Assembly (NCBI GenBank): GCA_905331475.1
Contig: CAJNYU010004415.1
Location: 280,591 to 344,590, forward strand
From: Rotaria socialis
Taxonomy: Eukaryota > Rotifera > Eurotatoria > Philodinida > Philodinidae
Reading direction: 5' to 3'
DNA: 64,000 nt
The translations under genes and the position numbers were made by a program. The notes under the pieces were generated by a model. It was not told the origin of the DNA. It saw only the letters and a program-made list of their open reading frames with translations, and ran no database searches. This document shows positions 48,294-60,707 of this stretch, piece by piece; position 1 is the stretch's first letter; every line of letters starts with the position of its first letter.

Positions 48294-50020
48294 CTCTGAT
48301 TTTTGCTGCTTATTGATGTAAACTTTTCTTTCTTTTTATTGCTTAGAAATAAATAAATTTAGCTGAATCTGTAGAAAAGTTCTGATGTTTAGTGACACCT
48401 ATCGACATTATTTTAATTGATCGGTTCGCGAATTTTTCTTAATTTATAACTAATATTTATCTGAATTTAAACAATTTTTTTGCATACAATATTTTATTAC
48501 TTTGGAAAATATGTTTTTGATAGGTATTGGATCGTCCATGAGAAATTAAACTGATAAGATGTTTCTATTTTTTTAATATTTACGACTTGTTTTTCTCAAA
48601 AGAATTTTATTTTTGACATCTGCTTTTCACTTCCGTCTGCATAAACTTCTGACTTCAAAAATATTTGAATTGAATTTTTCGGAAAAAAATAGTACTGTTG
48701 TTAATCTGTTTTATATAGTAAAATGTACTTTTCAATGCTATGAAAACATGACGTATCGATTTATTTTGTTCACTACATACATACTTTCTTCTCTATTTGC
48801 ACTTATTCCTCATAATCTATTTATATCTAGAATCGTATTAAGCAGCGAATCATCTGAGAATGGTATTACAACGTCTAATGTTCGTCGTTCTTTTTTTTTC
48901 TCTTGTATTTATTGTCATTTTGACTAATGCTCTTTCCTCTGACTGTAGATCATTATTAGTGCCAGATAGATAGAAAGAACGTCGCCAAACATCAATCGAT
49001 CGAACCATAAGAAGAAAATAGCAAAATAAGCCAGAATCGTTCTCTTTCCGTTCTCCACTTTACTACGTGCATGCGCATGTCTAATTTCCTGAATGTTCGT
49101 CATTGTCAGTCAATAGTGAAAGCATCTCGGTGGTCAATAGTGCCAGCACAACATAGATCGATCACAATACTGACAACTGTAGTAGCGTCAAATCCAATGG
49201 GGTAAGTCGAAAAGAAGAAAGAAAAAAATATCTGTTATTTTTTCAAATGAAATCAGTGATCGAACCATACAAAAGAGAAACAGAACACAGAGCAAGCACT
49301 TTGCAGCATGACCATATACCTTGAATAAATATTAAAAAAGTTTTTTTCGTTACTATTTATTTGTCTTTTTCTTTCTTTTTTTTTTGAATTCAATTCACTC
49401 ATAAAAATCAAATATCTAGTTAGCTAAGAATGAAAATTTGATTAATGCCACGAAAATAATAGTATCGCATGAGCTACATATACAACATAAAATTGTTGTT
49501 CTTGATGGCTTCATCAGTATGGTATTTGACCTTATCTGCCAAAAAAGTCAGCAATGTTTTTTTCTGCGTTATTGCCGAAAGAAAAACAAAAACATTGCAC
49601 CACTGGCCGTGAAGTATTCGTATGAATGAAAACGGTTCGATGCATTTGAGAGCTACTTAATCGGCACGAACTTTTACTAGACGAAAAAAAGAACTACGCA
49701 AGTGAAGATATATCAATCGAAATCATATAAAATATAATATCCGTTCTAATTTTATCTAATGTTTCTTCCTATGAGTTTTCCCTAATTTTATTTTAGAATT
49801 CTATTTAGAAAATATCCGGTTTACTGATTGAATTAGTTCAAGTAAGCGTGAATATTAATGCTTTTATACCGCTTATAAAAAAAGAAATACCCATCTGTTT
49901 ATGTTTTCCATCGATGTTTATGCACATTACCTTTTCATAAAACTTGTATTGTTTTCAGTCTCGTGAATACATTAACTTTGCCTTTGGTTGATAATTAGAT
50001 TACTGTTGTTATTATTTAGG
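48294..50020. other. Upstream region of LIPE, probable 5' UTR exon
   Basis: About 1.7 kb. A GGGTAAGT donor at 49200-49206 and an ATTATTTAG acceptor immediately before the LIPE start codon suggest one untranslated exon around 49080-49200 and an intron of about 0.8 kb. Open frames at 48613-48927 and 49438-49629 have no support. Confidence 0.45.
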
Positions 50021-53000
50021 ATGAATAAAACTGAAGAACCTTCGTTGAACAACGAAGCAAACCAGTCTGCAGATGGAGCAACCCGTTCTATCACTGATCG
50101 TTTACCCATGGGACCCATAGTCGCTGCAGGTCGTCTCATGTCATGTTTATCAAAGCAATCCCGTAGCATTACATCGAAACGTGCCTATACAGTATCGGGC
50201 ACTGGTAACGAAAAATCTTCATTTTTAACACCATTATCGACACAAATATCCTCGTCACGTTGTCGTTCATCGTCCTCTCAGAGTCCACCATCGACGCGAT
50301 CAACATCATGTTCAGGTTCTTCATGTAATAAAGAATCGTCTCCACCCATGCACAATTCAAAAACAACACCATCAGATTTAAATAAAATTTCTAAAACATC
50401 GACAACACCAACAATGCCGACACCTGATACAGTCGGACATGAATTTAATTTTAATTCAACGTATACACAATTACGTGATTTAGCTGATACAAATTGTACA
50501 TATTTTTCTCGACAAAAAACCGATGTTTGTAGAAGATTTGAACGTTTATTAATACAACTTAAACATACACTTGATTTATCGGTACCATTGATTCGATATC
50601 TTACAGATAATTTTCATCATTTTGATTACAGTCCAGAAGTATGATATGTTCGATTTTTCGACTTTTTATTCGTACATTGTTTCATTGAACAGATCAAAGC
50701 TCATGGATATCGATCATTGGTGGTAGCACACGGTCAGGCATGTGTAGGAACATTAGATATTCTTCAACAAGTTGATACCAAACGTGTTGGCCTTCTATTT
50801 AATCTCATGTATTCGTCACGATTATTTCAAGATCTTGAATCATGGACAAAAGCACTTATAGCCATGCAACACATTTTAACATTAGCTGTTAACATGGTTG
50901 ATTATTCGGAAAAGAAAGTTTTATATGTATGTAGAAGATTTTTGTCGATAGTTTCAATTGAGATTTCTCTTTACATTTAGGTTGATGCCAATCATGTACC
51001 ACTTGATATTGAACTTGATTATTTTAAAATGGTTGCGTTTGATTCAGAATATTTCTTTGGTCGGACATGTGGTTTTCAAGTAAGAATCGAGTCCATTAGA
51101 ATAATCTTAAAACGAAAAGAAAAACTGATTTTGACTTAGTTCCAAATGAACAGTAATAATTCACTTGGGGAAACTTCTTCTAGCGTCAGAAATAAAAATC
51201 TATAGTAAACATTATTGATTTATATTATTTTTCTCGTTTTAGTTTGCTCCGTCGATGCAAAAAATGTTAACTTTCTTACTAGCTGGTTTGGCTACTTTTC
51301 ATGAAACTTACAATCGGTCGATCCCTTATGCAGCTGCTAGTCTTGCCACAGCACCGAAATATATTCTATTTCCAGAACAACGAGCTAAAAAGGTTTGATA
51401 CAGAAAACATCGTTTCTGTTTTATTTAAATTAATATTTTTCGTTTTTAGTGTGCTGCTATATTTCGTGATAGTGATTATTTATTTTGCAAATCATTTTGG
51501 AATATAGTTGATCATGATTATGTTAAAATGGGTTCGCGTTATATCGTACCAAGTGTAACTGTATCGAAATATTTTCAAATTGGACCTGAAGAAATTGAAA
51601 TCAATTCTATTATTATTCCACCACCAACAGCGTGCGCTGCTCCCGATGAACCGAATGAATGTGCAGCTGGAAATATTGGAAATGGTTCAGATAATGCAAC
51701 AGGTTCCGGTACTAAGCAACCAAAACAACTTGTCAATTTAAAACTTCTATCACATGAAGTACGAGAAGGTATGAATGAATTACCATTGAAAAAAAATGAT
51801 TTTGAAATATCATCAATGGAAATCTTACCAATGAGTGATCATCTTCTTCTACATATTCACGGCGGTGGATTTATTGCGACATCAACAACAACTCATGAAG
51901 TATGTTGAAAATGTTTTGTTTAATTAATATTTAAAGCAAAAGAATGAATTTTTTTATTATTATTTAGGTTTATTTAAAACCTTGGGCGTTGGGTCTTGAA
52001 ATTCCAATCGTATCTATTGATTATTCATTAGCGCCTGAATCTCCGTATCCACGTGCTATTGAAGAATGTTTTTATGCATATGCATGGGTTTTGAAAAATG
52101 CTAATAAACTTGGTTGGAACGGTAAAACACTTTTACTGGCGGGTGATAGTGCCGGTGGAAATTTAGTCACAATCGTTACAATGAAATCAATCGAAGTTGG
52201 ACTAAGAAAACCGGATGCAATTATTTGTTTTTACACACCCTTTCTTCTTGGCTATAGGTAATCTATGATAGAATGAAGTTTTCGCATAATTTCTACAGTG
52301 TTAGAATAAAGTGCATATGTTATTTATTATCGTATATCAAAACCATCTGCAATGTGAGAGGTATTAGGTTCTAACTTATATTCGAATATACCAACGCTGT
52401 TGTCAGATTGTGTTTCTTTGGAGATAGTTATATTGAATATAAGATTTCACTGTAAACTATGTTCCTCATTATTATGATAATATTCATAGTTATCCAAAGA
52501 TAAACAAAAGCCTAGATGATTCGTACATATCTATTCGAATGAATCAAATTTATATATTTTCTATGGTTGATCTCGTTATTAGGAAATAGGTTCGTAACAC
52601 TTATACGATATTTAAATAATACTTTAGTATGTCACCATCTCGATTAATGGCAATCATGGATCCGTTATTAAATACTGGTTTTCTCTGGCGTTGCCTTGCT
52701 GCCTATGCTGGTATTAAATCTTCTGATGATGAATTTGAAACTGTGACAATTCCCAATCTGGATGATACTACAGCAGAAAAACAGCAAAAGCTCAATAATG
52801 TAACATCATCACCCGGTCAAACTGTACCTCAATCGGATAATAATTCTTCGCCTGAACAAGTTCCAAACCGTGCAGAATATATTCGAGGAGATTCCTACTA
52901 CTCTCGATTGGGTACGTTCAGCAAACTGTTTTTTTCTTCAATATATTTTTTTTATCTCACAGGTGATATAATGGGTTCACGTCAAGCATATCTTCTTCGA

Positions 53001-53559
53001 AAATTAAGAGAATCAACCTTACCAAACAATCCATATATGTCTCCATTACGTGCGTCAGATGATACTCTACGACAATTTCCAACCACATATCTTGTTGTAA
53101 GTTATAATAGTTTAAAATTTGTTAAGATTCTTTTAGTCTTACTTCTTCTTTCTCTTCGTTGACATCGTCGATTTGTGCGATTATTTTTATGCGAATTCTG
53201 CTGCTATTTTTGTAAATACCTCAACATTTCAGGCATGCCATCAAGATCCACTATTGGATGATTCGATAACATTTGCACGACATTTACGTTCATTGTCAGT
53301 TGAACATCATCTCGTCATTGTACAGAATTTAACACATGGTTTTCTCAGTTTTTACAATGCAAATACAGATTGTAAAAGAACAGCAGATCTTATAATGAAT
53401 GATTTAGCACGAAGATATAATATTGATGGTCCATTATTTCCATCATCGTCATCAACAAAGAAAAAGAAACGAAATAAAAAAAACGTTCTAGCACCATTAA
53501 CAAATCCAATTTTCCCATTAACAAGAACAACAACAACAACAGATATTATTCGTGAATGA
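50021..53559 (+). CDS. LIPE: Hormone-sensitive lipase (form with first terminal exon)
   Basis: Exons: 50021-50638, 50693-50926, 50981-51079, 51243-51392, 51450-51899, 51968-52257, 52628-52911, 52963-53096 and 53233-53559. Total 2586 nt, 861 aa. A Ser/Thr-rich N-terminus is followed by the HSL N-terminal domain (LLFNLMYSSRLFQDLESWTK) and the alpha/beta-hydrolase domain. His504 starts the oxyanion motif HGGGF; YSLAPESPYPRA is the family signature; Ser578 in GDSAGG is the nucleophile; Asp758 (HQDPLLDD) and His788 (THGFL) complete the triad. The region between GFLWRC and the SRLG segment is the low-complexity regulatory insert. HSL hydrolyses diacylglycerol and sterol or retinyl esters in the cytosol and on lipid droplets. 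The last exon ends in a Lys-rich, then Thr-rich tail. A second terminal exon set follows at 53705. Confidence 0.93.
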
Positions 53560-53704
53560 ATCTTTTGATATTTTTTTTTTATTTTTATTTTTGTTTGTTG
53601 TTTTTATTTAAAACGGAAAAGAAAAAGAAAACATTCTATTTTCAATATGAATAGTAAAATGATCTTTTTTTCTTTCTTTTTTCGGTTGTTATTTTATTTT
53701 TCAG

Positions 53705-53980
53705 CCTTGCGCCCGAGGTAAGTTATTAAAATAAATAATCAACCGCTTATTTTAAATAAAAATCTCTTTTTTTCGAGATCCGTTCATTGATGATAATGTT
53801 GAATTTGCACGACGACTACGCGATCTCAATGTTCCTCATCATCTAAATGTTGTCGACGAATTTCCACATGGATTTCTTGATTTTGGCTTTGCAGCAACAA
53901 ATGTTGCACAATATAATATCGAGATCATAAATATGATGCTCAATATCCTTAAACAATCAGAATCTATTCATACTGACTAA
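53705..53980 (+). CDS. LIPE: Alternative terminal exons of hormone-sensitive lipase
   Basis: A 13-nt mini-exon (53705-53717) and a terminal exon (53778-53980, stop TAA) sit downstream of the first LIPE ending. Joined in phase to exon 8 (donor after 53096) they replace exon 9 and give a form of 824 aa. The sequence reads [18 protein letters not shown] then [14 protein letters not shown], a second copy of the catalytic Asp-His segment. By count, Asp and His again fall at residues 758 and 788. The PCARDP wording is closer to the ACALDP of vertebrate HSL than the first copy is. No upstream catalytic part exists here, so it is not an independent gene. A polyadenylation hexamer lies 57 bp after the stop. 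Whether both endings are used needs transcript data. Confidence 0.8.
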
Positions 53981-54036
53981 AAATTTTGCATTTTATTTTT
54001 CTTTCATGTTTATTTATTCTTTGGTTGCATTTGCAC

Positions 54037-54042
54037 AATAAA
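54037..54042 (+). promoter_or_regulatory. Polyadenylation hexamer, LIPE
   Basis: AATAAA followed by an A-run, 57 bp after the second LIPE stop codon. Confidence 0.6.
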
Positions 54043-54413
54043 AAAAAAATAGTATTGACACGCATTAACGTGGATAATAGTTATATATTGACTGATTTGC
54101 ATAGGGATCTGGACAGAGTTGGACATATGTTAATGCTTCTTGATAGAGAGTATAGCCAGGTGGTGGAAGTTCTCCAACGTAGGGTGCTTGAACATTGGTG
54201 AAATGATCATCTTTGAATATTTGTCCGAATCTGTGAACTATGTCCATGCCGAAAGCAATGTGATAATATTAATAATGATGAAAAACAGAAGCGACTAATT
54301 TGCCAATTTAGAAAAAAAAATAGAAGTGCGTATTTAGGCGAGAGAAAAAAATTATTTTCATTTAGAAAACGAACCAATCATTGTTCACGAGGCAAAACAC
54401 TGTGTATTGCTCT

Positions 54414-54449
<36 letters not shown>

Positions 54450-54775
54450 CTCTTAGATACTTTATTTGAAGGACGTGTATAAATTAATTATTTAAGCTAT
54501 CACTTATTTTATTCGAATAGACACATACACGATAAATCAATAGATGTAACGAGTTAAAAGGCACTAGCTTGCTCAACATCAGTCGGTTCATTGAATTTAT
54601 TTGATTGACTACTGCCATCTAGTAAAATCGTATTGGACACACACATATATATATTTATAGTAATGAATAAATGCTCAGCATATGAAGCTAACTTGAGTTA
54701 TTGTGTATTGTTATATTCAATCGTACAGATAGATTTTTTTGACAGTAGTTTTTGTTTTTTTTGTCGCAAACAAAA
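54043..54775. other. Intergenic stretch with (TC)n
   Basis: Between LIPE and the KCTD gene. It contains the TC microsatellite and A/T-rich sequence; no gene is recognised. Confidence 0.4.
54416..54446. repeat. (TC)n microsatellite
   Basis: 31 bp of uninterrupted TC dinucleotides. Confidence 0.92.
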
Positions 54776-56012
54776 ATGCTTACTAATGACAAACTTTTAA
54801 ATCAACAAAATGGTGATTCAAATTCGGTAGTTAATATCGATTCTCATTCAATATCTAAACCAACAATATCATCAAATTCCAAGCGTGATTGGGTTTTATT
54901 AAATGTTGGTGGTAAACATTTCATGACAACTCGTTCAACATTATCAAAAGAAGAATCATTTCTTTGTCGTCTTTGTCAACATGAACCTGATCTTAAAACT
55001 GATGTTGTATGTTTTCTTTTTTCTCTTCAATTAAATGAATGAGTCATATTGTTTGATTCTTTGTTGTTTTTCTTTTATAAACAGGATGATAAAGGAGCGT
55101 ATTTAATCGATCGTGACCCAAATTATTTTAATGTTGTGCTAAAGTAAGAAAAAAAACATTTTATCTTCGATTATTTTTCTTTATTTTCTCTAATATAGTT
55201 ATCTTCGTCATGGTAAATTAATCCTTGAAACAAATCTTGTCGAAGAAGGTGTACTCGAAGAAGCAGAATTTTATAATATACGACCATTAATTGAACTTGT
55301 TAAAGACAAAATTCGCGAAAGAGATAGACGGAAATTCAATGATGTAAGTTTTACAAAACTGTTTACATAGAATATTGACATACGATAGACAACAAACAAT
55401 CTCAAGGATTTGTTAATTCATTTGACATGACCCATATAGAATCTTTGTATTTTGTTTTTCACGGAACAATGAGCAGCAAATTTTGATCATGTGTTAGTAC
55501 TCGCATCTTTCTATTGCGCTTCGCTATTTTATTTCCTATTATCAACATACCGGGGGATTATCGTCCACGACATGATGATTATGATCAAGATTGCTAAATA
55601 TTTCATGATATGAAATTCCATTATTTTAGTGTGCAACAAATCGTGTCTATCGAGTAATACAATGTCAAGAAAAAGAAGTAACTCAATTAATGTCGTCCTT
55701 AAGCGATGGCTGGAAATTTGAACAGGTAATTGATCTACGAGAAAAAAAAAATTCATATGCATCGCTGTTTTTCTTGTTTTTGCCTTCTAATTTAGCTCAT
55801 TGGCCATTCACCTGTTGGTTCAAGTTATATGTATCCTGAAGGTGAATTTTTATGCATTGTTTCAAAACAATACGATCGAGGAACACGAGAAGATAACAAT
55901 ACTTGTGTATCTGAACGAGTTAAAGTAAACGAGAAAAATAATTCAATCAATTGCTAGATAGCTTACAATTTCTTTATTTTAGATTTTACAAGAACGCGGT
56001 TCCCGCATGTGA
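54776..56012 (+). CDS. BTB/POZ protein of the KCTD2/5/17 group
   Basis: Exons: 54776-55006, 55085-55143, 55199-55343, 55630-55725, 55796-55924 and 55983-56012. Total 690 nt, 229 aa; KCTD5 is 234 aa. The T1/BTB domain is clear: [39 protein letters not shown], then [20 protein letters not shown]. The C-terminal domain has [30 protein letters not shown] and the exact family ending ILQERGSRM. These proteins form pentamers and act as Cullin-3 ubiquitin-ligase adaptors; KCTD5 targets G-beta/gamma. The donor of exon 1 could also be two codons earlier, but GTATGT is the better site and keeps the same phase. Confidence 0.95.
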
Positions 56013-56923
56013 TGTTTTTCTTACTCAATAATTACAAATTTTCTTGTCCAATATTCTGTCACATTGTTTTTTTCTCTTTTTGGTTTTTTTGTAAATATAG
56101 TTTTTTTTTACTCTGTGTGCATTAGCTAGTCATTCGTTTCTTTTTTCTTGTTTTTAATATTCTCTTACACTTACATTCTCAACGGGCATATTACTGAATG
56201 AAATTGGTATCAAATACACTTGTATGCGTGGGATGATTTTTTTTTCTTTTGATGCATAATATAAATTTTCATAAAACATCAAAACAAAGAAATTTACTCA
56301 TAGCTTGGTTTGATCGATCAGAAATAAACTCATGTTATCAGGCGACCTATGACGTCAGGAGAAAAAACAATTTCGCATCTTTCGTAATTCATGACTAACT
56401 ATATGCGCTCTTTGTTTCTGTTCTTGCTGGTAACCCCTTGACGACAATAATGGCATTCTGTTTTTTCTTTTACTTCTAATGTTGAGCAATACACTTTAAT
56501 GAAACACGAATAGGGAACCAAATGTTATAGCGAAATATTCGCGGTGATTGATGACATTGCAGTTTTTTTTTGCTTTTCTTCGTTTTGTAAACTGCACGTC
56601 CTTTTTATTAGCTTAGAAGAAAAAAAGCAGGCCTCTAACGCAAACGGAGATTTCTTGTATGTTTTTTGGTCAATGGTTTATATGAGTAATTTCGCAATTA
56701 TTATGTTCTTTTTCATAAAGATTGATGATGCGGAATAGTCGAAGAAAAAAATAAACGATAAAAGTAGATGTGAGAGAAAAAACATTATGAATCATGACGT
56801 TGTTCCATACCTATATAAAGCTATACGTTTAGTTTTATCGTGTTAGAAACAACTCACTTTTTCAACTGCTACGTTTGTCGTCAAATAGCGAATCACCTTA
56901 CTTCGTAAAAAAAAACGAAAACA
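56013..56923. other. Intergenic stretch KCTD-AMD1
   Basis: About 0.9 kb, T-rich, no gene seen. In other animals AMD1 mRNA has a regulatory upstream ORF in its 5' leader; I could not identify one with confidence here. Confidence 0.4.
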
Positions 56924-58444
56924 ATGACTGGTCACTTCTTTGAAGGAGCTGAAAAACTATTGGAGATTTGGTTTCTTTCAAGTAATAATAATTCGGGTAC
57001 CGATAAAGGAAACAATGATTTACGTAATATTCCTCGGTAATTAGCTCAGTTTTGATTATATATATGATAAACGATTAAATTTCGTTTTGAAGGGATCTCA
57101 TTGAAGAAGTATTAAATTTGGTTAATTGTAAAGTTCTAAAGTACGCACAATCGGCTACAACCGACACATATGTATTAAGTGAATCAAGCATGTTTATATT
57201 TCAATCACATTTTGTTTTAAAAACATGTGGCGAAACAACATTACTTCATGCTGTTCAGCCAATGCTCGCGCTTGCACGAGACTATTGTGAATTCGACAAG
57301 GTTGATGTAAGAACAAAAACGATTGATTAGTTTTTGTAAATAATCTTTAATTGAATTGTTTTTGCTTTTGCTTTTTAGCAAGTTTTCTATAGTCGCCGTA
57401 AATTTCTTCGACCAGAATTGCAAAAAGCGCCACATTCGAGTTTCGATCATGAAGTATAAAATTTTGGTTTTTGCAAAATAATAATATTTTATCTTTCCTT
57501 GTTTAGGTAGCGTATCTTGATTCGATCTTCGAAGGTAAATAATGGTTCAACATATCATTGTTGACTTTTGAAATTCTACTTTTTCTATCAAGGTGGTTGC
57601 GCCTACGTTCTCGGTCGTACAAATGATGATTGTTGGTGAGTTTATACATAGTATTTTTTATTTTATTTTTGTTAGCATGAATAGCATTTTGATATCATGC
57701 TACTTAAAAATAAAAACGTGCATGACACCATAGAAATCTCTAGGGGCACAATGTACGTGATAGAATGATAATTGACGTTTTTTGTTTTTGTTCTCTTTAG
57801 GTATTTGTATACACTTGATAAGACTTGTGCTGGAACAAAATCAGATCAAACATTAGAAATCATCATGACCGAATTGGATCCGGAAAAGATGAAAATTTTC
57901 TATCAAGAAAATACAAGTTCAGCTGCTGAAGCTACACAAGTAGATTGATCCGCATAGAATTGAATTTCCTATTCGAATGTTTTCTTTTTCTTTTTGTTCT
58001 TTCAGAAAGCTGGCATTGATAAAATATTTCCAAATGCAAAAATTTTCGATTATCTATTTGATCCTTGTGGTTATTCAATGAATGGTTTATTACCCGATGG
58101 TCATTATTTTACAATTCACATAACACCAGAACCGGATTTTTCATATGTTAGCTTTGAAACAAATGTTTCATACAATCAATATCAAGACATTGTTCGTAAG
58201 ATTTTAAAAATGTTTAATCCAGGCAAATTTACAACAACAATTTTTGGAGGCTCGGTAAGAAAATTCATAAATTCGAGTTTCTCTTGTTTTTTTGGAATGC
58301 ATTATTTGTTTATAGGCAGCAACAAGTCTTGATAGTCAACGTAAAATATTTCAATATTCTGATTATGGACGCGTTGATCATCAAATTGTTTGCTTGGTTG
58401 ATTACGATCTAATTTACAGCTATTATAAAAAGTATCCAAGCTGA
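56924..58444 (+). CDS. AMD1: S-adenosylmethionine decarboxylase proenzyme
   Basis: Exons: 56924-57036, 57093-57306, 57379-57453, 57507-57534, 57593-57635, 57801-57939, 58006-58254 and 58316-58444. Total 990 nt, 329 aa; human is 334 aa. [13 protein letters not shown] is the conserved N-terminus with the catalytic Glu residues. The self-cleavage site is LSESSMF, with cleavage expected before Ser69, which becomes the pyruvoyl cofactor. Other hallmarks are [23 protein letters not shown] and [15 protein letters not shown]. The enzyme produces decarboxylated AdoMet for spermidine and spermine synthesis in the cytosol. Confidence 0.96.
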
Positions 58445-58938
58445 GGATTATGCAACACCGTCTGCATGTGCCGTAAAAGATCGAGCGGCATACATGCACG
58501 ACAGAGTGTTGCATATAGAAACTCAAAAGTAAAACGAACAATGAAAATAATTAATTTAAACACTTATGTACAATGTCCATTATTGATTCAAATATATCTC
58601 AAAAATGATTTGGTGGTAGTAGATTTAATATCAAAGAAACGGATTAAGAAATTGAAGTACGGATTTCATCACAGTTCGAAGAAGTATAGATAATATTTGC
58701 TCACTATTATTGGCCTTTGTAAATTAGTGTTTTTATATAAATTTTTTTTCATTTTCTTTTTGCTTTTTGGAATAACGTATAACAACAATTATCGGAGGCA
58801 ACATTTCAAATAAGAAGAAAATAAATAATTGAATATACGTAAACTAATTTATTGAATTTGCTTAGGAAGATAAACGCATAACTAATGTAAGAAAGAAATA
58901 TTTCTTGAATTGTTTTTATTTGAAGAATTGAATTTTTT
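58445..58938. other. Intergenic stretch between convergent genes
   Basis: 3' flanks of AMD1 and the small membrane-protein gene. A plus-strand frame at 58466-58693 is not supported. Confidence 0.4.
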
Positions 58939-59426
58939 CTAACTTTCGACTTGCTGAAAACTTTGTGCTCGGCGTTCTAATTTTAACAAAAAGACAAAAA
59001 GGAAAACCAATGAAAAATGTATCGTTTACAACTTACTTCTGCCAGCTGATATATCTAAACGACAGAGAATAATACCAAATATAAAAACGATTAATAGACA
59101 ACCACCGCCAACCATTAAAAGTCGTGATGCTTTTTCAAAACCTAAATAAAAGAAAGGTATACTTGAAAATGTAGTATAAACTTCAATAAAGTTAATGATG
59201 TTTGTGGAAATAGCCTGAAAGCAATGCTAACAACAACCTCTAGTATATAATTAAGAAAACTCGTCTACGTAAGAGAGTTTCATAGACTCATAGAAAACGT
59301 TTTTCAAGGACATCATGTGTTTTCTTGAAATATGTGACTTCATCAAGACTTACCAATCATTTCATTCGATGGATAAAATTGACGTTCAGATGCATGTGTT
59401 GCTGCAGAATATGCTCTAGTGCTCAT
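58939..59426 (-). CDS. 71-aa single-pass membrane microprotein, 3 exons
   Basis: Exons: 59426-59354, 59141-59037 and 58976-58939, total 216 nt. Both introns have clean GT...AG ends (donors GTAAGT in both cases) and phases match, so the model is well supported although each exon is short. The protein begins MSTRAYSAATHASERQFYPS. A membrane segment follows (MVGGGCLLIVFIFGIILC), then a short basic C-terminal tail (GRKRRAQSFQQVES). There is no signal peptide; the positive-inside rule suggests the tail is cytosolic. I do not recognise the family. The size and layout resemble regulatory microproteins of organelle or plasma membranes, but that is speculation. Confidence 0.7.
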
Positions 59427-60119
59427 GGTTTATTTTTTGATTCTATATATTTTATAGTTCTGAAAGATTTGTGTTATCAGTTCGAGTATACAACGAGAAA
59501 TGCGTTCGCCAACTCAAGTGATATTAATATGAGAGACGCGTTTGCAAATACATAGGTGCATCAGTTCGCTTTTCTCTCTCTCTCTCTCTCTTCCATTTAT
59601 TGACTTTAGTATTTTTCCATTCTCCATTTTTAGTGCCTAGTATTCTCTTTTTTTTTTAAGTAGTCTACTATAAATTTATTCTTTCTTTCCTTGCAAAAAA
59701 TAACAAATAACGAAAAGAAAAGGCCATAGTATATGCATTGACGAGAGGATGAAAATACTGAATAACAAGAGTCGTAATCAATGATAAAAAAAAGGAAAGA
59801 TATGCTCGTAAAAAGGAATATTTCTTTTTTTTTTAAATGTTTTATATGCCCGAGAATATAAATGCGATGTGAAGTTTCGGCAAATAAATAGTGACTTGAT
59901 CGGTTGGTGTTCTTCATTCATGCAAAAGTAAACTGATAGAAATTCTATTGAATATAATGACGGAATAATCAATTGATGATGGGTTCGAATTTCATTTTGT
60001 ACGTGATAGACATTTGAGAAACTAGACACACAACTGAGAGTGAGCTACAGATGTTTATTGAGATGTAGATAATGAGAGGGAAAACAAGGAAGAAACAGAA
60101 CACAAGAAAAAGTCAAGAT
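59427..60119. other. Intergenic stretch
   Basis: It contains a CT-rich tract at about 59573-59591 and AT-rich sequence. Overlapping minus-strand frames at 59630-60029 are rejected. Confidence 0.4.
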
Positions 60120-60461
60120 TTAAAATGTTCCTTTATCCCAACCCATCATGTTGCCAGCTATATTTGTAAATTTAATATAGATTCGACTTGTTTGAATATT
60201 TAATTTTTCTTCAAAAAGACTCATAATTTCTTTGCTAATACTGGCTGTTTTATTCGTTGGTAGTCCAATTGAAGTAAGTTCCATAACTGCGGCTGGATCA
60301 TTGGTACCAGAAAAGAATAATTTTTGACCTGCTACGACATGAACAGCAACATAAGTTTCAGGTTTACCCAATGATTGTGCTACTTTTGCACTAAGTTGTT
60401 TAAGAAAATCATTTGTAACTTGACTATCAGCAACATTTGTTTGTACGGTTAAATACGGCAT
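60120..60461 (-). CDS. MIF: Macrophage migration inhibitory factor (MIF) homologue
   Basis: Single exon, 113 aa (human MIF 114). The start is placed at MPYLTVQTN because MIF proteins need Pro as residue 1 after Met removal; that proline is the catalytic base of the tautomerase site. The frame extends 13 codons further upstream only through a non-ATG start. Family features are ETYVAVHVVAGQKLFFSGT, LTSIGLP and the C-terminal RIYIKFTNIAGNMMGWDKGT. The CxxC oxidoreductase motif of vertebrate MIF is absent (PAAVM at that place), as in D-dopachrome tautomerase. The protein is a trimeric cytosolic tautomerase and possibly a secreted immune modulator. It is divergently oriented from the DUF5662-like gene. 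Confidence 0.92.
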   Translation of the reverse strand: MPYLTVQTNVADSQVTNDFLKQLSAKVAQSLGKPETYVAVHVVAGQKLFFSGTNDPAAVMELTSIGLPTNKTASISKEIMSLFEEKLNIQTSRIYIKFTNIAGNMMGWDKGTF

Positions 60462-60707
60462 TTTTAGTTTGTTGTTTACGAACACAATCAGTGTTTCCAA
60501 TGAAAATCTAAAACAAAATATGTTCTGTACATTTTGCCATTGAAAACATTGAACACAGTGTTAACCTCTTCTGTTCGCTTAGGAAAAATATCAACCTATA
60601 GAGTTCGAGTCCTTACTTTACCAGCATCAATCTATGGTATTTTCTTTCATTTGATTGGCTACTAAACCAAACGAGTCGAATGCGTATTTCTTTTTAGTTT
60701 ATATTAT
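60462..60707. promoter_or_regulatory. Divergent promoter region MIF / DUF5662-like gene
   Basis: 246 bp between divergent start codons, likely holding both promoters. No motif is identified. Confidence 0.45.

Noticed and set aside
48613-48927. Plus-strand 104-aa frame
   Set aside because: T-rich hydrophobic composition, no homology, and lies in a presumed intergenic region.
54065-54247. Minus-strand 60-aa frame (proline/tyrosine-containing)
   Set aside because: Near the LIPE 3' end on the opposite strand, no start context or splice partners; too weak to call, although composition is somewhat gene-like.
59630-60029. Overlapping minus-strand frames
   Set aside because: Mutually overlapping in different frames, low complexity, no family match.
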